Source: DASZGI01 sp035938995 (GTDB taxonomy: Bacteria > Actinomycetota > Actinomycetes > Streptomycetales > Catenulisporaceae). From it: a DNA stretch of 5,457 bases. A program made the position numbers and the translations under genes. Position 1 is the first letter of the stretch, and the number at the start of each line of letters is the position of its first letter. Below are positions 1-5,055 of this stretch, piece by piece. The DNA is taken from contig NZ_DASZGI010000142.1 of assembly GCF_035938995.1 (NCBI RefSeq), forward strand, positions 1 through 5,457. Direction: 5' to 3'. The notes under the pieces were generated by a model. That model ran no database searches. It was given only the letters and a program-made list of their open reading frames with translations, and was not told the origin of the DNA.

Positions 1-36
1 GCAGTGTCTTCCCGCCTCCAGTCCCCTGGAGTCCTC

Positions 37-444
37 ATGACCACGCTCGACCGGACGCCTTCGGTCGCCAACGTGTCCGAAGCGCCCGCAGAGTCGCGCC
101 TGCGGTCAGGCGCTGTTCACAAGCTGGGCACGTACGCCACGATCTGCCTCGTGGTGCGCGGCCCGGCGCCGGTGACCGTCTTCGTCACCGGGGACATCGA
201 CCTGGCCTGTGCTGACCGACTCGCCGCCGTCCTGCACATGACCCTGGACGCCTACCCGCAGGGAATAGACCTGGATCTCGCCTCCGTCCGCTTCTGCGAC
301 TGCCGCGGCCTCAGAGCCCTGCTGGCCGCCCAGGCGTTCGCTCGACGCCGCGGCCGACCCTTCGCGCTGGGCCCCTACAGTCCGATCGTGGCCCGTCTGC
401 TCGAACTGACCGGAACTCGATCCGTACTCACCAACCCGGACTGA
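37..444 (+). CDS. STAS-domain anti-sigma factor antagonist with the phospho-serine replaced
   Basis: This 135-residue protein is a single STAS domain of the SpoIIAA/RsbV type, a family that binds anti-sigma kinases in the cytoplasm and releases a sigma factor. The sequence shows a beta strand followed by GDIDL (residues 52-56), where the family usually has G-E-[IL]-D. It then shows the strand-helix signature FCDCRGLRALL (residues 86-96) and a C-terminal helix IVARLLELTG. The start is taken at ATG 37 because GGAG at 28-31 lies 5 bases upstream; an in-frame GTG at 4 would add 11 residues and lacks visible support. In SpoIIAA the signature reads D-S-S-G and the second Ser is phosphorylated by the cognate kinase; here it is D88-C89-R90-G91, so that Ser is Arg. 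The protein may therefore be locked in one state or work in another way (inference). No anti-sigma kinase gene lies in the window. Confidence 0.85.
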   Translation: MTTLDRTPSVANVSEAPAESRLRSGAVHKLGTYATICLVVRGPAPVTVFVTGDIDLACADRLAAVLHMTLDAYPQGIDLDLASVRFCDCRGLRALLAAQAFARRRGRPFALGPYSPIVARLLELTGTRSVLTNPD

Positions 445-536
445 TGCGGCCACAGGTCGAGGCGCCTGTTGATCATCGGCCGGGTCCCGATTTGAGCGGT
501 GCCCTCGGATGCATCCCGCCCCACGCTGCGCGGCAG

Positions 537-558
537 CCGACGACATCGCGGCCGTCGG
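537..558. terminator. Hairpin between convergent STAS gene and hydrolase remnant
   Basis: A 6-bp perfect stem CCGACG/CGTCGG (537-542 with 553-558) encloses a 10-base loop. It sits just beyond the stop codon of the minus-strand hydrolase remnant and about 90 bases after the STAS stop. There is no U-tract, which is common for actinomycete terminators. A weaker 5-bp stem ACAGG/CCTGT (452-456 with 465-469) lies right after the STAS stop. The rest of the 445-562 interval shows nothing else recognisable. Function is inferred from position only. Confidence 0.3.
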
Positions 559-562
559 ACGC

Positions 563-973
563 TCAGGGTTCGAACTGCACCTCCGGCATGGACGGCGAAG
601 GCCCGTCGAGCAGCCGGCTGTGATGGTGGCGCAATTCCTGGTCGAAGAACGCGGCCAGGTAGGTGCGTTCGATGCTGACGGCACGCTGGGGGTCGATGGT
701 GCCGATGTCCTGTGCGAGCTGGTCGGGCGAGAGTCCCAGCACGGGCGCAAGCGGGGGCAGGAAGGTCTCCGCGTCGGTAAACGAGGTGTGCTGGGCGCCG
801 AGCAGCTTGAGGTCCAGTTTCCAGCCTTGCTGATGCGCCCAGAACGACGCCCAAGTCGCATCGTTGTCCCGGTTGTGGTCCTGCGAGCTGAACAACAGGA
901 ACGGGCGGTCCAACCCGGTGTCCACGACGGGACCGAACAAGGTGCCGTCCAGGGTCCGCGCCCGCCACGACAC
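563..973 (-). pseudogene. C-terminal remnant of a serine alpha/beta hydrolase (PAF-acetylhydrolase/lipase-like)
   Basis: About 136 codons resemble the last third of actinobacterial alpha/beta hydrolases related to platelet-activating-factor acetylhydrolase. The visible hallmarks are LDGTLFGPV (remnant residues 8-16), whose Asp9 is the likely catalytic acid, then RPFLLFSSQDH, then GAQHTSFTD with the likely catalytic His62, and the family-typical end with TIDPQRAV, TYLAAFFDQ, LLDGPSP and PEVQF. Full-length members run to several hundred residues and carry a G-H-S-x-G-G nucleophile motif shortly before LDGT. Here that motif and everything before it are absent. The reading frame stays open rightwards past 973, but it gives a proline- and arginine-rich stretch without family likeness and soon runs into the 3' end of the methyltransferase gene. 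None of the other minus-strand frames contains the missing half. The GTG at 973 has no convincing ribosome binding site. The remnant is probably a non-functional 5'-truncated gene; translation as a short protein cannot be excluded. Confidence 0.72.
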
Positions 974-1047
974 GCGGATCGTCGTGCATCGTGGCGGCGG
1001 CGGTGGCCCGTCGACAAACGCGCCCGCGCGATCGGCCGGCGGCCTTG

Positions 1048-1881
1048 CTACAGCCGTCGTCCCACGGCCGAGTACGCCGAATAGCGGGCCAGGTCTCCGC
1101 CGAGCGGGTCGGTCAGCTCGCTGCCCGGGTCGGGCTTCCAGGCAATCATGTCGACGACACCGGGCGGCACCAGCTCATAGCCTGCCCCGGTCAGCAGCAC
1201 GGCCAGTTCCTCGCGGCTGCGCGCGTTCATCCCGGCGGTTGCACGACGGTAGACGTCTTGCATCTCGCCCATGCGCTCGGGCTGGTAGTCGGCGGTGGCG
1301 TGGCTCAGCGCCAGGTACGAACCCGGCACGGTGGCGCCGCTGTAGGCGGCCAGGATTGCGGCCGGATCATCATCGTCGGGCACGAAGTGAAGCACCGCGA
1401 ACATCAGCACGGCCACGGGTCTGCTCAGATCGATCAGTTCGCGCAGGGCCGGATCGCCGAGGACCGACTGCGGGTCACGCAGGTCCGCGTAGACGATCGT
1501 GGCGTTCGGCACGTCGGCGAGGATGGACCGGCTGTGGGAGACGGCCACCAGGTCGTTGTCGACGTATACCGTGCGAGCCATCGGATCGAGGCGCGCGACG
1601 ATCTCGTGGACGTTGCCGACGGTGGGGATGCCCGACCCCAGATCGACAAACTGATCAACGCCCTGCCGCACCAGGTAGGTCAGCGCGCGACGCACGAACG
1701 CCCGGTTCGCCCGCATGACATGCGGCAAGTCGGGCCACACGGAGAGCACCTTCTCGGCCAGCTCCCGGTCGGCGGCGAAGTTGTGGCTTCCATCGAGGTA
1801 GTAGTCATACATACGGGCCGGGGACGGGGTCTCGATGTCGACGTCGTCCGGAGCCCACACGGGACGGTGATTCACCGACAT
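1048..1881 (-). CDS. SAM-dependent methyltransferase, DUF574/Methyltransf_19 family
   Basis: This 277-residue cytoplasmic protein matches the actinobacterial DUF574 (Methyltransf_19) methyltransferases, whose substrates are mostly unknown. The N-terminal family signature is SPARMYDYYLDGSHNFAADR (residues 20-39). A Rossmann-type SAM site follows: motif I FVDLGSGIPT (78-87), the acidic ribose-binding strand VYVDND (105-110), YADLRDP (131-137) and the post-core segment LMFAVLHFVPDD (159-170). The protein ends with the typical AYSAVGRRL. The start is placed at ATG 1881 because GAGG (1890-1887) lies 5 bases upstream and the signature follows at the normal distance; a GTG at 1935 would add 18 residues unlike the family. 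The length is normal and no motif is broken. It lies 108 bases downstream of the MarR gene on the same strand, so it could be co-transcribed or use its own promoter near 1950-1976. A link to MarR control is only inference. Confidence 0.9.
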   Translation of the reverse strand: MSVNHRPVWAPDDVDIETPSPARMYDYYLDGSHNFAADRELAEKVLSVWPDLPHVMRANRAFVRRALTYLVRQGVDQFVDLGSGIPTVGNVHEIVARLDPMARTVYVDNDLVAVSHSRSILADVPNATIVYADLRDPQSVLGDPALRELIDLSRPVAVLMFAVLHFVPDDDDPAAILAAYSGATVPGSYLALSHATADYQPERMGEMQDVYRRATAGMNARSREELAVLLTGAGYELVPPGVVDMIAWKPDPGSELTDPLGGDLARYSAYSAVGRRL

Positions 1882-1949
1882 CTCCACCTCACTCTCGCGC
1901 CAACCCGGCCGCGCGGGTGGTGCGGCCACGGCCACTGATACGTACTGTG

Positions 1950-1976
1950 ATCCTACGACCGCGCGGCGGCTGTCCT
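1950..1976 (-). promoter_or_regulatory. Candidate promoter for the methyltransferase gene
   Basis: On the minus strand, TAGGAT (1955-1950) resembles the -10 box of HrdB-type housekeeping promoters. AGGACA (1976-1971) upstream matches four of six -35 positions, but the spacer is only 15 bases. Transcription would start near 1943, giving a leader of roughly 60 bases that contains the GAGG ribosome binding site. This is a by-eye match in the 108-base gap between MarR and the methyltransferase. Confidence 0.3.
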
Positions 1977-1989
1977 CGATACCTCATTC

Positions 1990-2520
1990 CTACATTTCTA
2001 CGGGCCGACCACTGTCCGCAGGTGCCCTGTTTCGGGCGCCAAGGGCATCCACGTCGCCGTCGCGTGCCGGCGATGACCCGTCTAGGCCGAGCCACTGGTT
2101 GAGAGTCGGGCCCGCGTCGGGGCCGAGCATCTTGGTCGCGTCGGCTTGCGCGCGGCGCCATGCGCTTCCTGCACGGGTGAACGCGGCTACACCGGCCTCG
2201 GTGATCGTCACTGACATCGCTCGTCCGGTGGGCGAGGTCTCGACTGCCGCGATCCATCCCCTCTTCTGCATGAGGGCGAGGTTCCGGCTGACAGTGGACC
2301 GCTCGAGCATCAGTTGCGCGGCCAGCGCCGCCGGTCTGACAGGCCGCGGGTCGATGACGAGGCAGGTGAGAACCTCCATCTGCGGCTGGCTGAGCCCCAC
2401 CGTCTGCAGCTCCTGCTCGTAGCACCGCGTGACGACCCTGTTGAGCCGGGCCACTCGCATGCCCAGGCAGGAGCGGCCCACCTCCGCCGCGAGGTCAGCT
2501 ACCATCGCGGGCTGCTCCAT
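1990..2520 (-). CDS. MarR-family winged-helix transcriptional regulator
   Basis: This 176-residue protein is a MarR-type dimeric DNA-binding regulator. The sequence shows an N-terminal dimerisation helix (CLGMRVARLNRVVTRCYEQEL), then LSQPQMEVLTCL, the DNA-reading helix LERSTVSRNLALMQKRGW (residues 72-89), and a wing followed by the typical SVTITEAG (103-110). The start is ATG 2520, because GAGG (2529-2526) sits 5 bases upstream; a TTG at 2541 would add 7 residues. Three cysteines (residues 18, 33 and 53) lie in the first third. Cys18 is near the place where OhrR-type MarR proteins carry their peroxide-sensing Cys, but the partner tyrosines are not obvious, so redox sensing is only a possibility. 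The last 30 or so residues are hydrophilic and look disordered. A perfect palindrome at 2551-2560, about 31 bases upstream, is a good autoregulatory operator. It is transcribed away from the DUF302/PPC genes and towards the methyltransferase. Confidence 0.9.
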   Translation of the reverse strand: MEQPAMVADLAAEVGRSCLGMRVARLNRVVTRCYEQELQTVGLSQPQMEVLTCLVIDPRPVRPAALAAQLMLERSTVSRNLALMQKRGWIAAVETSPTGRAMSVTITEAGVAAFTRAGSAWRRAQADATKMLGPDAGPTLNQWLGLDGSSPARDGDVDALGARNRAPADSGRPVEM

Positions 2521-2550
2521 ATTCGCCTCGAATCTAGCCAACAGAAGTGT

Positions 2551-2560
2551 TGTAGCTACA
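2551..2560. promoter_or_regulatory. Operator-like palindrome upstream of marR-type gene (site 1)
   Basis: TGTAGCTACA is a perfect 10-bp palindrome, preceded by T so that one strand reads TTGTAGCTACA (2550-2560). MarR dimers commonly bind AT-rich palindromes of the TTG...CAA class. The site is 31 bases upstream of the MarR start, immediately downstream of a possible -10 box, and has a near copy at 2755-2765. Binding by this MarR is inferred. Confidence 0.55.
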
Positions 2561-2748
2561 TCGCCACGATAATAGCGTGCCCATCGGCTGACGTGCTCGA
2601 AGAACCCGCGCAGATCGGAGTCCTTTCAAGCGCGCCGGAGCCCGGCGAACCGCAGTCCGAGGTCGCCGTCGTGCATCACACCGAGTGCGGCTCGATGTTC
2701 GGCACCCGGCAAACCTGGTCCAAGTCGTTGCATGGTGACGGCTCATGA
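2557..2748 (+). pseudogene. Probable fossil of a beta-carbonic anhydrase
   Basis: The frame ending with TGA at 2746-2748 encodes SEVAVVHHTECGSMF (about 2656-2700). This closely resembles the zinc-site segment of beta-carbonic anhydrases of the mycobacterial Rv1284 type, which reads like EIILLHHTDCGM; the H-x-x-C pair are zinc ligands. Upstream in the same frame, YIATIIACPSADV (from 2557) recalls the strand that carries the first zinc Cys, usually C-x-D-x-R, but the Asp and Arg are missing. EPGE recalls the following loop, and GTRQTWS after the HHTEC motif recalls a later G-x-x-x-TW segment of that family. These pieces are far closer together than in an intact enzyme of about 160-170 residues, as if several internal deletions had occurred. 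Only the HHTECG match is strong; the others are short. There is no start codon with a ribosome binding site. Confidence 0.4.
2569..2574 (-). promoter_or_regulatory. Candidate -10 box for the MarR gene
   Basis: On the minus strand TATTAT (2574-2569) matches four of six TATAAT positions in an unusually AT-rich spot for this DNA. Transcription would begin near 2562, placing the palindrome 2551-2560 just after the start point, where a bound repressor would block initiation. No convincing -35 box is seen at the usual distance (2592-2597). Confidence 0.3.
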
Positions 2749-2754
2749 CAGTAG

Positions 2755-2765
2755 TGTAGATACAA
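2755..2765. promoter_or_regulatory. Operator-like near-palindrome (site 2)
   Basis: TGTAGATACAA reads TTGTATCTACA on the minus strand, differing at one position from TTGTAGCTACA at 2550-2560. As a palindrome it has four perfect pairs per half around one central mismatch. It lies about 260 bases upstream of the DUF302 start. ATGACA at 2745-2750 is a good -35 match on the plus strand, but no good -10 follows at the normal distance. It may be a second MarR site acting on the plus-strand genes or assisting autoregulation. Confidence 0.45.
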
Positions 2766-2795
2766 CAGATCGACCGATGGGCCGGAAGAACCTGA

Positions 2796-3003
2796 CACGC
2801 GGCCCACGTCGACCGGCTTCTGCAGCGGAACGGCGGCCTCATGGCCACCGGCGTGCACGAGCGAGCAGAGATCACCCCGCAGCTCACGGTGAGCACGGTC
2901 GCGCGCTTGGGGCTGCGGACCGACCCGTCCGCCGTCCTCCAGTCCGAGCTCGGCGAGGCGACGGTGGTCCACGACACCCGGGACACCCACGACACCGGCA
3001 ACG
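2796..3003 (+). other. Orphan coding-like tract, possibly the N-terminal end of a broken gene
   Basis: From just after an in-frame TGA (2793-2795) to about 3003, one plus-strand frame shows clear coding character, with nearly all codons ending in G or C; this character fades just before the DUF302 ribosome binding site. It contains an ATG at 2841 and translates to segments such as HVDRLLQRNGGLMATGV and ITPQLTVSTVARLGL. The frame has no stop until 3419, where it merely overlaps DUF302 in another frame. The pattern L-L-x-x-x-G-G-x-x-x-x-x-x-x-x-x-G-[VI] faintly recalls the N-terminal winged helix of AbiEi-type antitoxin proteins, but this is too weak for a call. It could be the start of a gene cut off by a rearrangement, or non-coding high-GC leader DNA. 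Confidence 0.3.
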
Positions 3004-3024
3004 CTCTTCAAAGGCGAGACACTC

Positions 3025-3525
3025 ATGTCAGTTCAGCTCACACAGACTCCCTACGACGCCGTCCTCCTGACGATCCGCTCCGACAAGTCGTACTTCGAGG
3101 TGGTCAAGGCCATCGAGTCGCGCCTGCAGCGCTTCTCGATCCCGAAGCTGATGGAGTACGTCACGCACTCGGACCGCGAGGGCGTGGAGGCCTATGTCGA
3201 CGAGGTCTCGGCACCGACCGGGTTCTCCATCTTCTGGGACTTCGAGCAGGGCTCGACGATGAGGCTGGCCGGAATCCCGGTCGAATCCAAGTTCTACATG
3301 GTTGGCAACGCTGTCATCGCGCAAGGCCTGTTCCAGTACTCCGGCGCCTCCGGCCTCGGCGCGCCGGTGCGCGTCTGCGTCTCCCAGCGCGACGGCGAGC
3401 GGACGCGTATCGACCTTGACCAGGTCACCGCGTTCTTCAGCAAGTTCCCCGAAGTCGCCCCGTCAGACGTTCCGGGCAGGCTCGACGCGGAGATGGTCAA
3501 GGTCTTCGAAGAGGCCGCAGCTTAA
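3025..3525 (+). CDS. DUF302-type protein
   Basis: This 166-residue protein has no signal peptide or membrane segment and is probably cytoplasmic. Residues about 88-140, with KFYMVGNAVIAQGLF, then GLGAPVRVCV, then DGERTRIDLDQVTAFF, match the pattern of the DUF302 fold: [YF]-x-x-[GV]-N-x-x-[IV], then a P-[LVI]-R-[VI] strand, then D-G-x-[TV]-x-[IVL]-x-x-[DY]. A final helix, RLDAEMVKVFEEAA, is also typical. The biochemical role of the family is not known. The residues before the core (about 10-85) supply the opening strand-helix unit. The ATG at 3025 is preceded by AAGGCGAG (3011-3018), an acceptable ribosome binding site. Codon use is typical of the window. It probably heads a transcript that may continue into the PPC-domain gene 175 bases downstream, but a long hairpin lies between them. 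MarR control through the site at 2755 is possible. Confidence 0.75.
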   Translation: MSVQLTQTPYDAVLLTIRSDKSYFEVVKAIESRLQRFSIPKLMEYVTHSDREGVEAYVDEVSAPTGFSIFWDFEQGSTMRLAGIPVESKFYMVGNAVIAQGLFQYSGASGLGAPVRVCVSQRDGERTRIDLDQVTAFFSKFPEVAPSDVPGRLDAEMVKVFEEAAA

Positions 3526-3555
3526 TCACCCGGTCTACGCGGCAACTGACCCCGC

Positions 3556-3615
3556 ACCTTCAGTCAGCCTGCTCGTGGCTTCGGGCTCAGGCGGGCTGGC
3601 TGGCTGGCTGAAGGT
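3556..3615 (+). terminator. Long imperfect hairpin between DUF302 and PPC genes (terminator or attenuator)
   Basis: The arms ACCTTCAGTCAGCC (3556-3569) and GGCTGGCTGAAGGT (3602-3615) pair over 14 positions with a single G-U wobble and enclose a 32-base loop. The hairpin begins 31 bases after the DUF302 stop and ends 85 bases before the PPC start. Within the loop, GCCTG (3567-3571) can instead pair with CAGGC (3588-3592), so two mutually exclusive folds exist. There is no U-tract. A rho-independent terminator of actinomycete style, an mRNA-stabilising 3' end or an attenuator are all possible. Confidence 0.5.
3594..3609 (+). repeat. Tandem GGCT tetranucleotide repeat, four copies
   Basis: Four perfect copies of GGCT lie head to tail and provide part of the right arm of the 3556-3615 hairpin. 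Two of the four copies pair with the left arm; the other two lie in the loop, so the register can slip by one unit. Copy-number change by strand slippage would alter loop length and possibly stem strength. Confidence 0.8.
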
Positions 3616-3700
3616 CACATCGCCCACAGCAAGCCCGGATCGCCAGTGCGTTCCGGTGACCGGGACGCCGCAGGCCTCAACTATTGAGGAGCCCAAAGAC

Positions 3701-4135
3701 ATGTTTGTTCTGGAAGTCCGTAACGCTGAACTGATGGACTCGCTCACGCAGCAGGCTGCCGAGCTCGGTATCACCAACGCGGCCATCGTCGCCCTGATTG
3801 GGGCCATCGACAGCTTCACCGTCTCTACCAATCCCGTCGCCGACCCCACGGCGCACACCTACTCCGAATACCCGCTTCCGGCGGAGATGACGGCTACCGG
3901 CGAGTTCGTCGCCGGCAAGCCCCACATCCATGCCGTGATGGCTGTCCAAGGCGACCGGACGATCGGTGGACACCTTCACCGGGCCTACCTCGGAAGTTCG
4001 TTCGCCCGCGCCTACGTGATCCCGTCCGAGCATCCCGTCGCCGTGCCCGCCGGCGAGGAGATCGTGTTCGCGGCGGCCCCGGACAGCCCGGCAGAGCGAG
4101 GGCGGCTGAACGACACGCGGGTTTCGCCCCGCTGA
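3701..4135 (+). CDS. PPC/DUF296-domain protein
   Basis: This 144-residue protein is a stand-alone PPC (plants-and-prokaryotes conserved, DUF296) domain. In plants this domain occurs in AT-hook DNA-binding proteins. Bacterial single-domain members form trimers in known structures and their role is unclear. The sequence shows the opening strand FVLEVRNAELMDSLTQQAAE, then ITNAAIVALIGAIDSFTV (residues 24-41), then EMTATGEFV, then the hallmark PHIHAVMA (74-81) and IGGHLHRAYLG (88-98), ending in a strand rich in small residues. His75, His77 and His91 match the conserved histidines that can hold a metal ion. No AT-hook is present. The start is ATG 3701, with GAGGAG (3686-3691) 9 bases upstream; the reading frame is open further left, but there it only shadows the DUF302 gene. 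The 144 residues fit the family length. Sharing a transcript with DUF302 is plausible but uncertain because of the intervening hairpin. Confidence 0.82.
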   Translation: MFVLEVRNAELMDSLTQQAAELGITNAAIVALIGAIDSFTVSTNPVADPTAHTYSEYPLPAEMTATGEFVAGKPHIHAVMAVQGDRTIGGHLHRAYLGSSFARAYVIPSEHPVAVPAGEEIVFAAAPDSPAERGRLNDTRVSPR

Positions 4136-4182
4136 CTCGGATGTTCAGAGGCGGGCGGCCTGATGTCGTGTTGGCGGAAGGG

Positions 4183-4195
4183 GCCGGCCACCGGC
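4183..4195 (+). terminator. Short GC hairpin after the PPC gene
   Basis: GCCGG (4183-4187) and CCGGC (4191-4195) form a 5-bp stem around CCA, 47 bases beyond the PPC stop. It overlaps an alternative GGCCGGCC palindrome. In DNA this GC-rich, such short stems arise easily by chance, so the call is weak. Confidence 0.22.
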
Positions 4196-4212
4196 GATGA
4201 TCAGCTTACGGA

Positions 4213-4218
4213 TAGGAT
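4213..4218 (+). promoter_or_regulatory. Candidate -10 box for the GNAT gene
   Basis: TAGGAT lies 9 bases before the ATG at 4228 and matches the HrdB-type -10 consensus in the positions that matter most (TAnnnT). Transcription would start at about 4225-4228, making the mRNA leaderless or nearly so, a common arrangement in actinomycetes. Alternatively, the overlapping AGGA (4214-4217) serves as a ribosome binding site 10 bases from the start and the promoter lies further left. No clear -35 box is seen at 4190-4195. Confidence 0.3.
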
Positions 4219-4227
4219 GCTTTCCGG

Positions 4228-4923
4228 ATGAGTTCCCACGTCCTCGACCACGTCGTCCGCGAGTCCCTCAACGCGGCGCCGCACGCGCGCTTCGCGCAAC
4301 GCCACGGCCAGGCCGTGCGCTACCTCCCCGACGTGGCCCCGTTCGCCGCCCTCGACAACCCCGACGACCCGCAGGCGTGGGCCGACGCGGCCGAACTAGT
4401 CGGCTCCGAGGGCCAGGTCTGTTTCCCGGGCGTCGAGGAATACCCGCCCGGCTGGACGGTCCTGATGAGCCTGCCAGCCATCCAGCTGACCGGCGAAGCG
4501 GTACGGCCCCAGCCTGACCCGGAGGCGGTGCGCCTGGGTCCGGGGGACGTCGAGGAGATACTCGACCTTGTCGCCCGTACCGAGCCCGGCCCCTTTCTGC
4601 GGCGCACCGTCGAACTCGGCACCTACCTCGGCCTGCGCCGCGACGGCAAACTCATCGCGATGACCGGCGAGCGCATGCGCCCGCCCGGCTGGACGGAGAT
4701 CAGCGCCGTATGCACCGACCCGGCGTACCGGGGTCACGGCCTCGCCTCCCGCCTGATCCGGGCCGTCACCGCGGTCGTCGTCGATCGTGGCGAAGCCCCG
4801 TTCCTGCATGCCGTCGCCGCCAACACGAATGCCCTGCGCCTCTACGAATCCCTCGGCTTCCGCCCCCGCCGTCCTGTGGCCTTCACCGTCGCCAAGCCGC
4901 CGCAACGGGCTGAGGCCGCCTGA
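4228..4923 (+). CDS. GNAT-family N-acetyltransferase (FR47-like)
   Basis: This 231-residue cytoplasmic protein transfers an acetyl group from acetyl-CoA to an unknown amine. The C-terminal half (residues about 98-225) is a GNAT domain. Its motif A is ISAVCTDPAYRGHGLASRLI (158-177), with the CoA pyrophosphate loop R168-G-H-G-L-A. Its motif B is HAVAANTNALRLYESLGF (194-211), where Tyr206 is the usual general acid. The first ~95 residues are an additional N-terminal region, also found in related actinobacterial GNAT proteins of the FR47-like type. The ATG start follows a TAGGAT/AGGA element by about 10 bases. It is separated from the PPC gene by 92 bases and faces the terminal hydrolase gene, so it is probably its own transcription unit. 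No substrate can be inferred; no antibiotic resistance signature is visible. Confidence 0.88.
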   Translation: MSSHVLDHVVRESLNAAPHARFAQRHGQAVRYLPDVAPFAALDNPDDPQAWADAAELVGSEGQVCFPGVEEYPPGWTVLMSLPAIQLTGEAVRPQPDPEAVRLGPGDVEEILDLVARTEPGPFLRRTVELGTYLGLRRDGKLIAMTGERMRPPGWTEISAVCTDPAYRGHGLASRLIRAVTAVVVDRGEAPFLHAVAANTNALRLYESLGFRPRRPVAFTVAKPPQRAEAA

Positions 4924-4938
4924 CACCGCCAGGCCAGT

Positions 4939-4953
4939 CGGTGCCCGGCACCG
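4939..4953. terminator. Hairpin between convergent GNAT and hydrolase genes
   Basis: CGGTGC (4939-4944) and GCACCG (4948-4953) form a 6-bp stem around a CCG loop, 16 bases after the GNAT stop codon. Its place at the 3' end of the GNAT gene and between converging genes fits a terminator. There is no U-tract. Confidence 0.5.
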
Positions 4954-4956
4954 GTT

Positions 4957-4975
4957 GCGAACACGCTAGGTTCGC
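4957..4975. terminator. Second adjacent hairpin in the convergent gap
   Basis: GCGAAC (4957-4962) and GTTCGC (4970-4975) form a perfect 6-bp stem with a 7-base loop containing CTAG. It follows the first hairpin by 3 bases. Outer bases CGG and CCG can add pairs across a small bulge. Two tandem stems suggest a bidirectional terminator; the remainder of the gap up to 5055 holds nothing recognisable. Confidence 0.4.
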
Positions 4976-5055
4976 CGGGCCGACATCAGAACAGGCAGGC
5001 GGTGCCATGCATCAACACGGGAACTCGCAAAACGCCCCTGCGTTACCATCGGATG

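Noticed and set aside
106..1017. Long minus-strand open frame covering the STAS gene and the hydrolase remnant
   Set aside because: It is arginine-, serine- and proline-rich with no family likeness and lies opposite or out of frame with better coding regions; typical of stop-poor high-GC DNA.
1882..1935. N-terminal extension of the methyltransferase to GTG 1935
   Set aside because: The ATG at 1881 has a well-placed GAGG and fits the family N-terminus; the extension has neither.
864..1938. Plus-strand open frames opposite the methyltransferase gene
   Set aside because: The minus-strand frame carries clear methyltransferase motifs, so these are antisense shadows with biased composition.
1999..2003. 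CTAC repeats at the end of the MarR gene (1989-2001) as a third operator site
   Set aside because: They form a short direct repeat, not a palindrome, and lie within the last codons of the MarR gene; likely chance.
2521..2541. TTG 2541 as the start of the MarR protein
   Set aside because: ATG 2520 has GAGG at the right distance, and the TTG start would place that site inside the coding region.
2534..3026. Minus-strand open frames between MarR and DUF302
   Set aside because: They show no motifs, have poor codon use, and lie opposite tracts with better plus-strand coding character.
3302..3700. Extended PPC protein starting inside the DUF302 gene
   Set aside because: The extension reads as a shadow of DUF302 and crosses the hairpin; ATG 3701 has a strong ribosome binding site and gives the normal family length.
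4320..4926. Minus-strand open frames opposite the GNAT gene
   Set aside because: The plus-strand frame has intact GNAT motifs A and B; the antisense frames have none.
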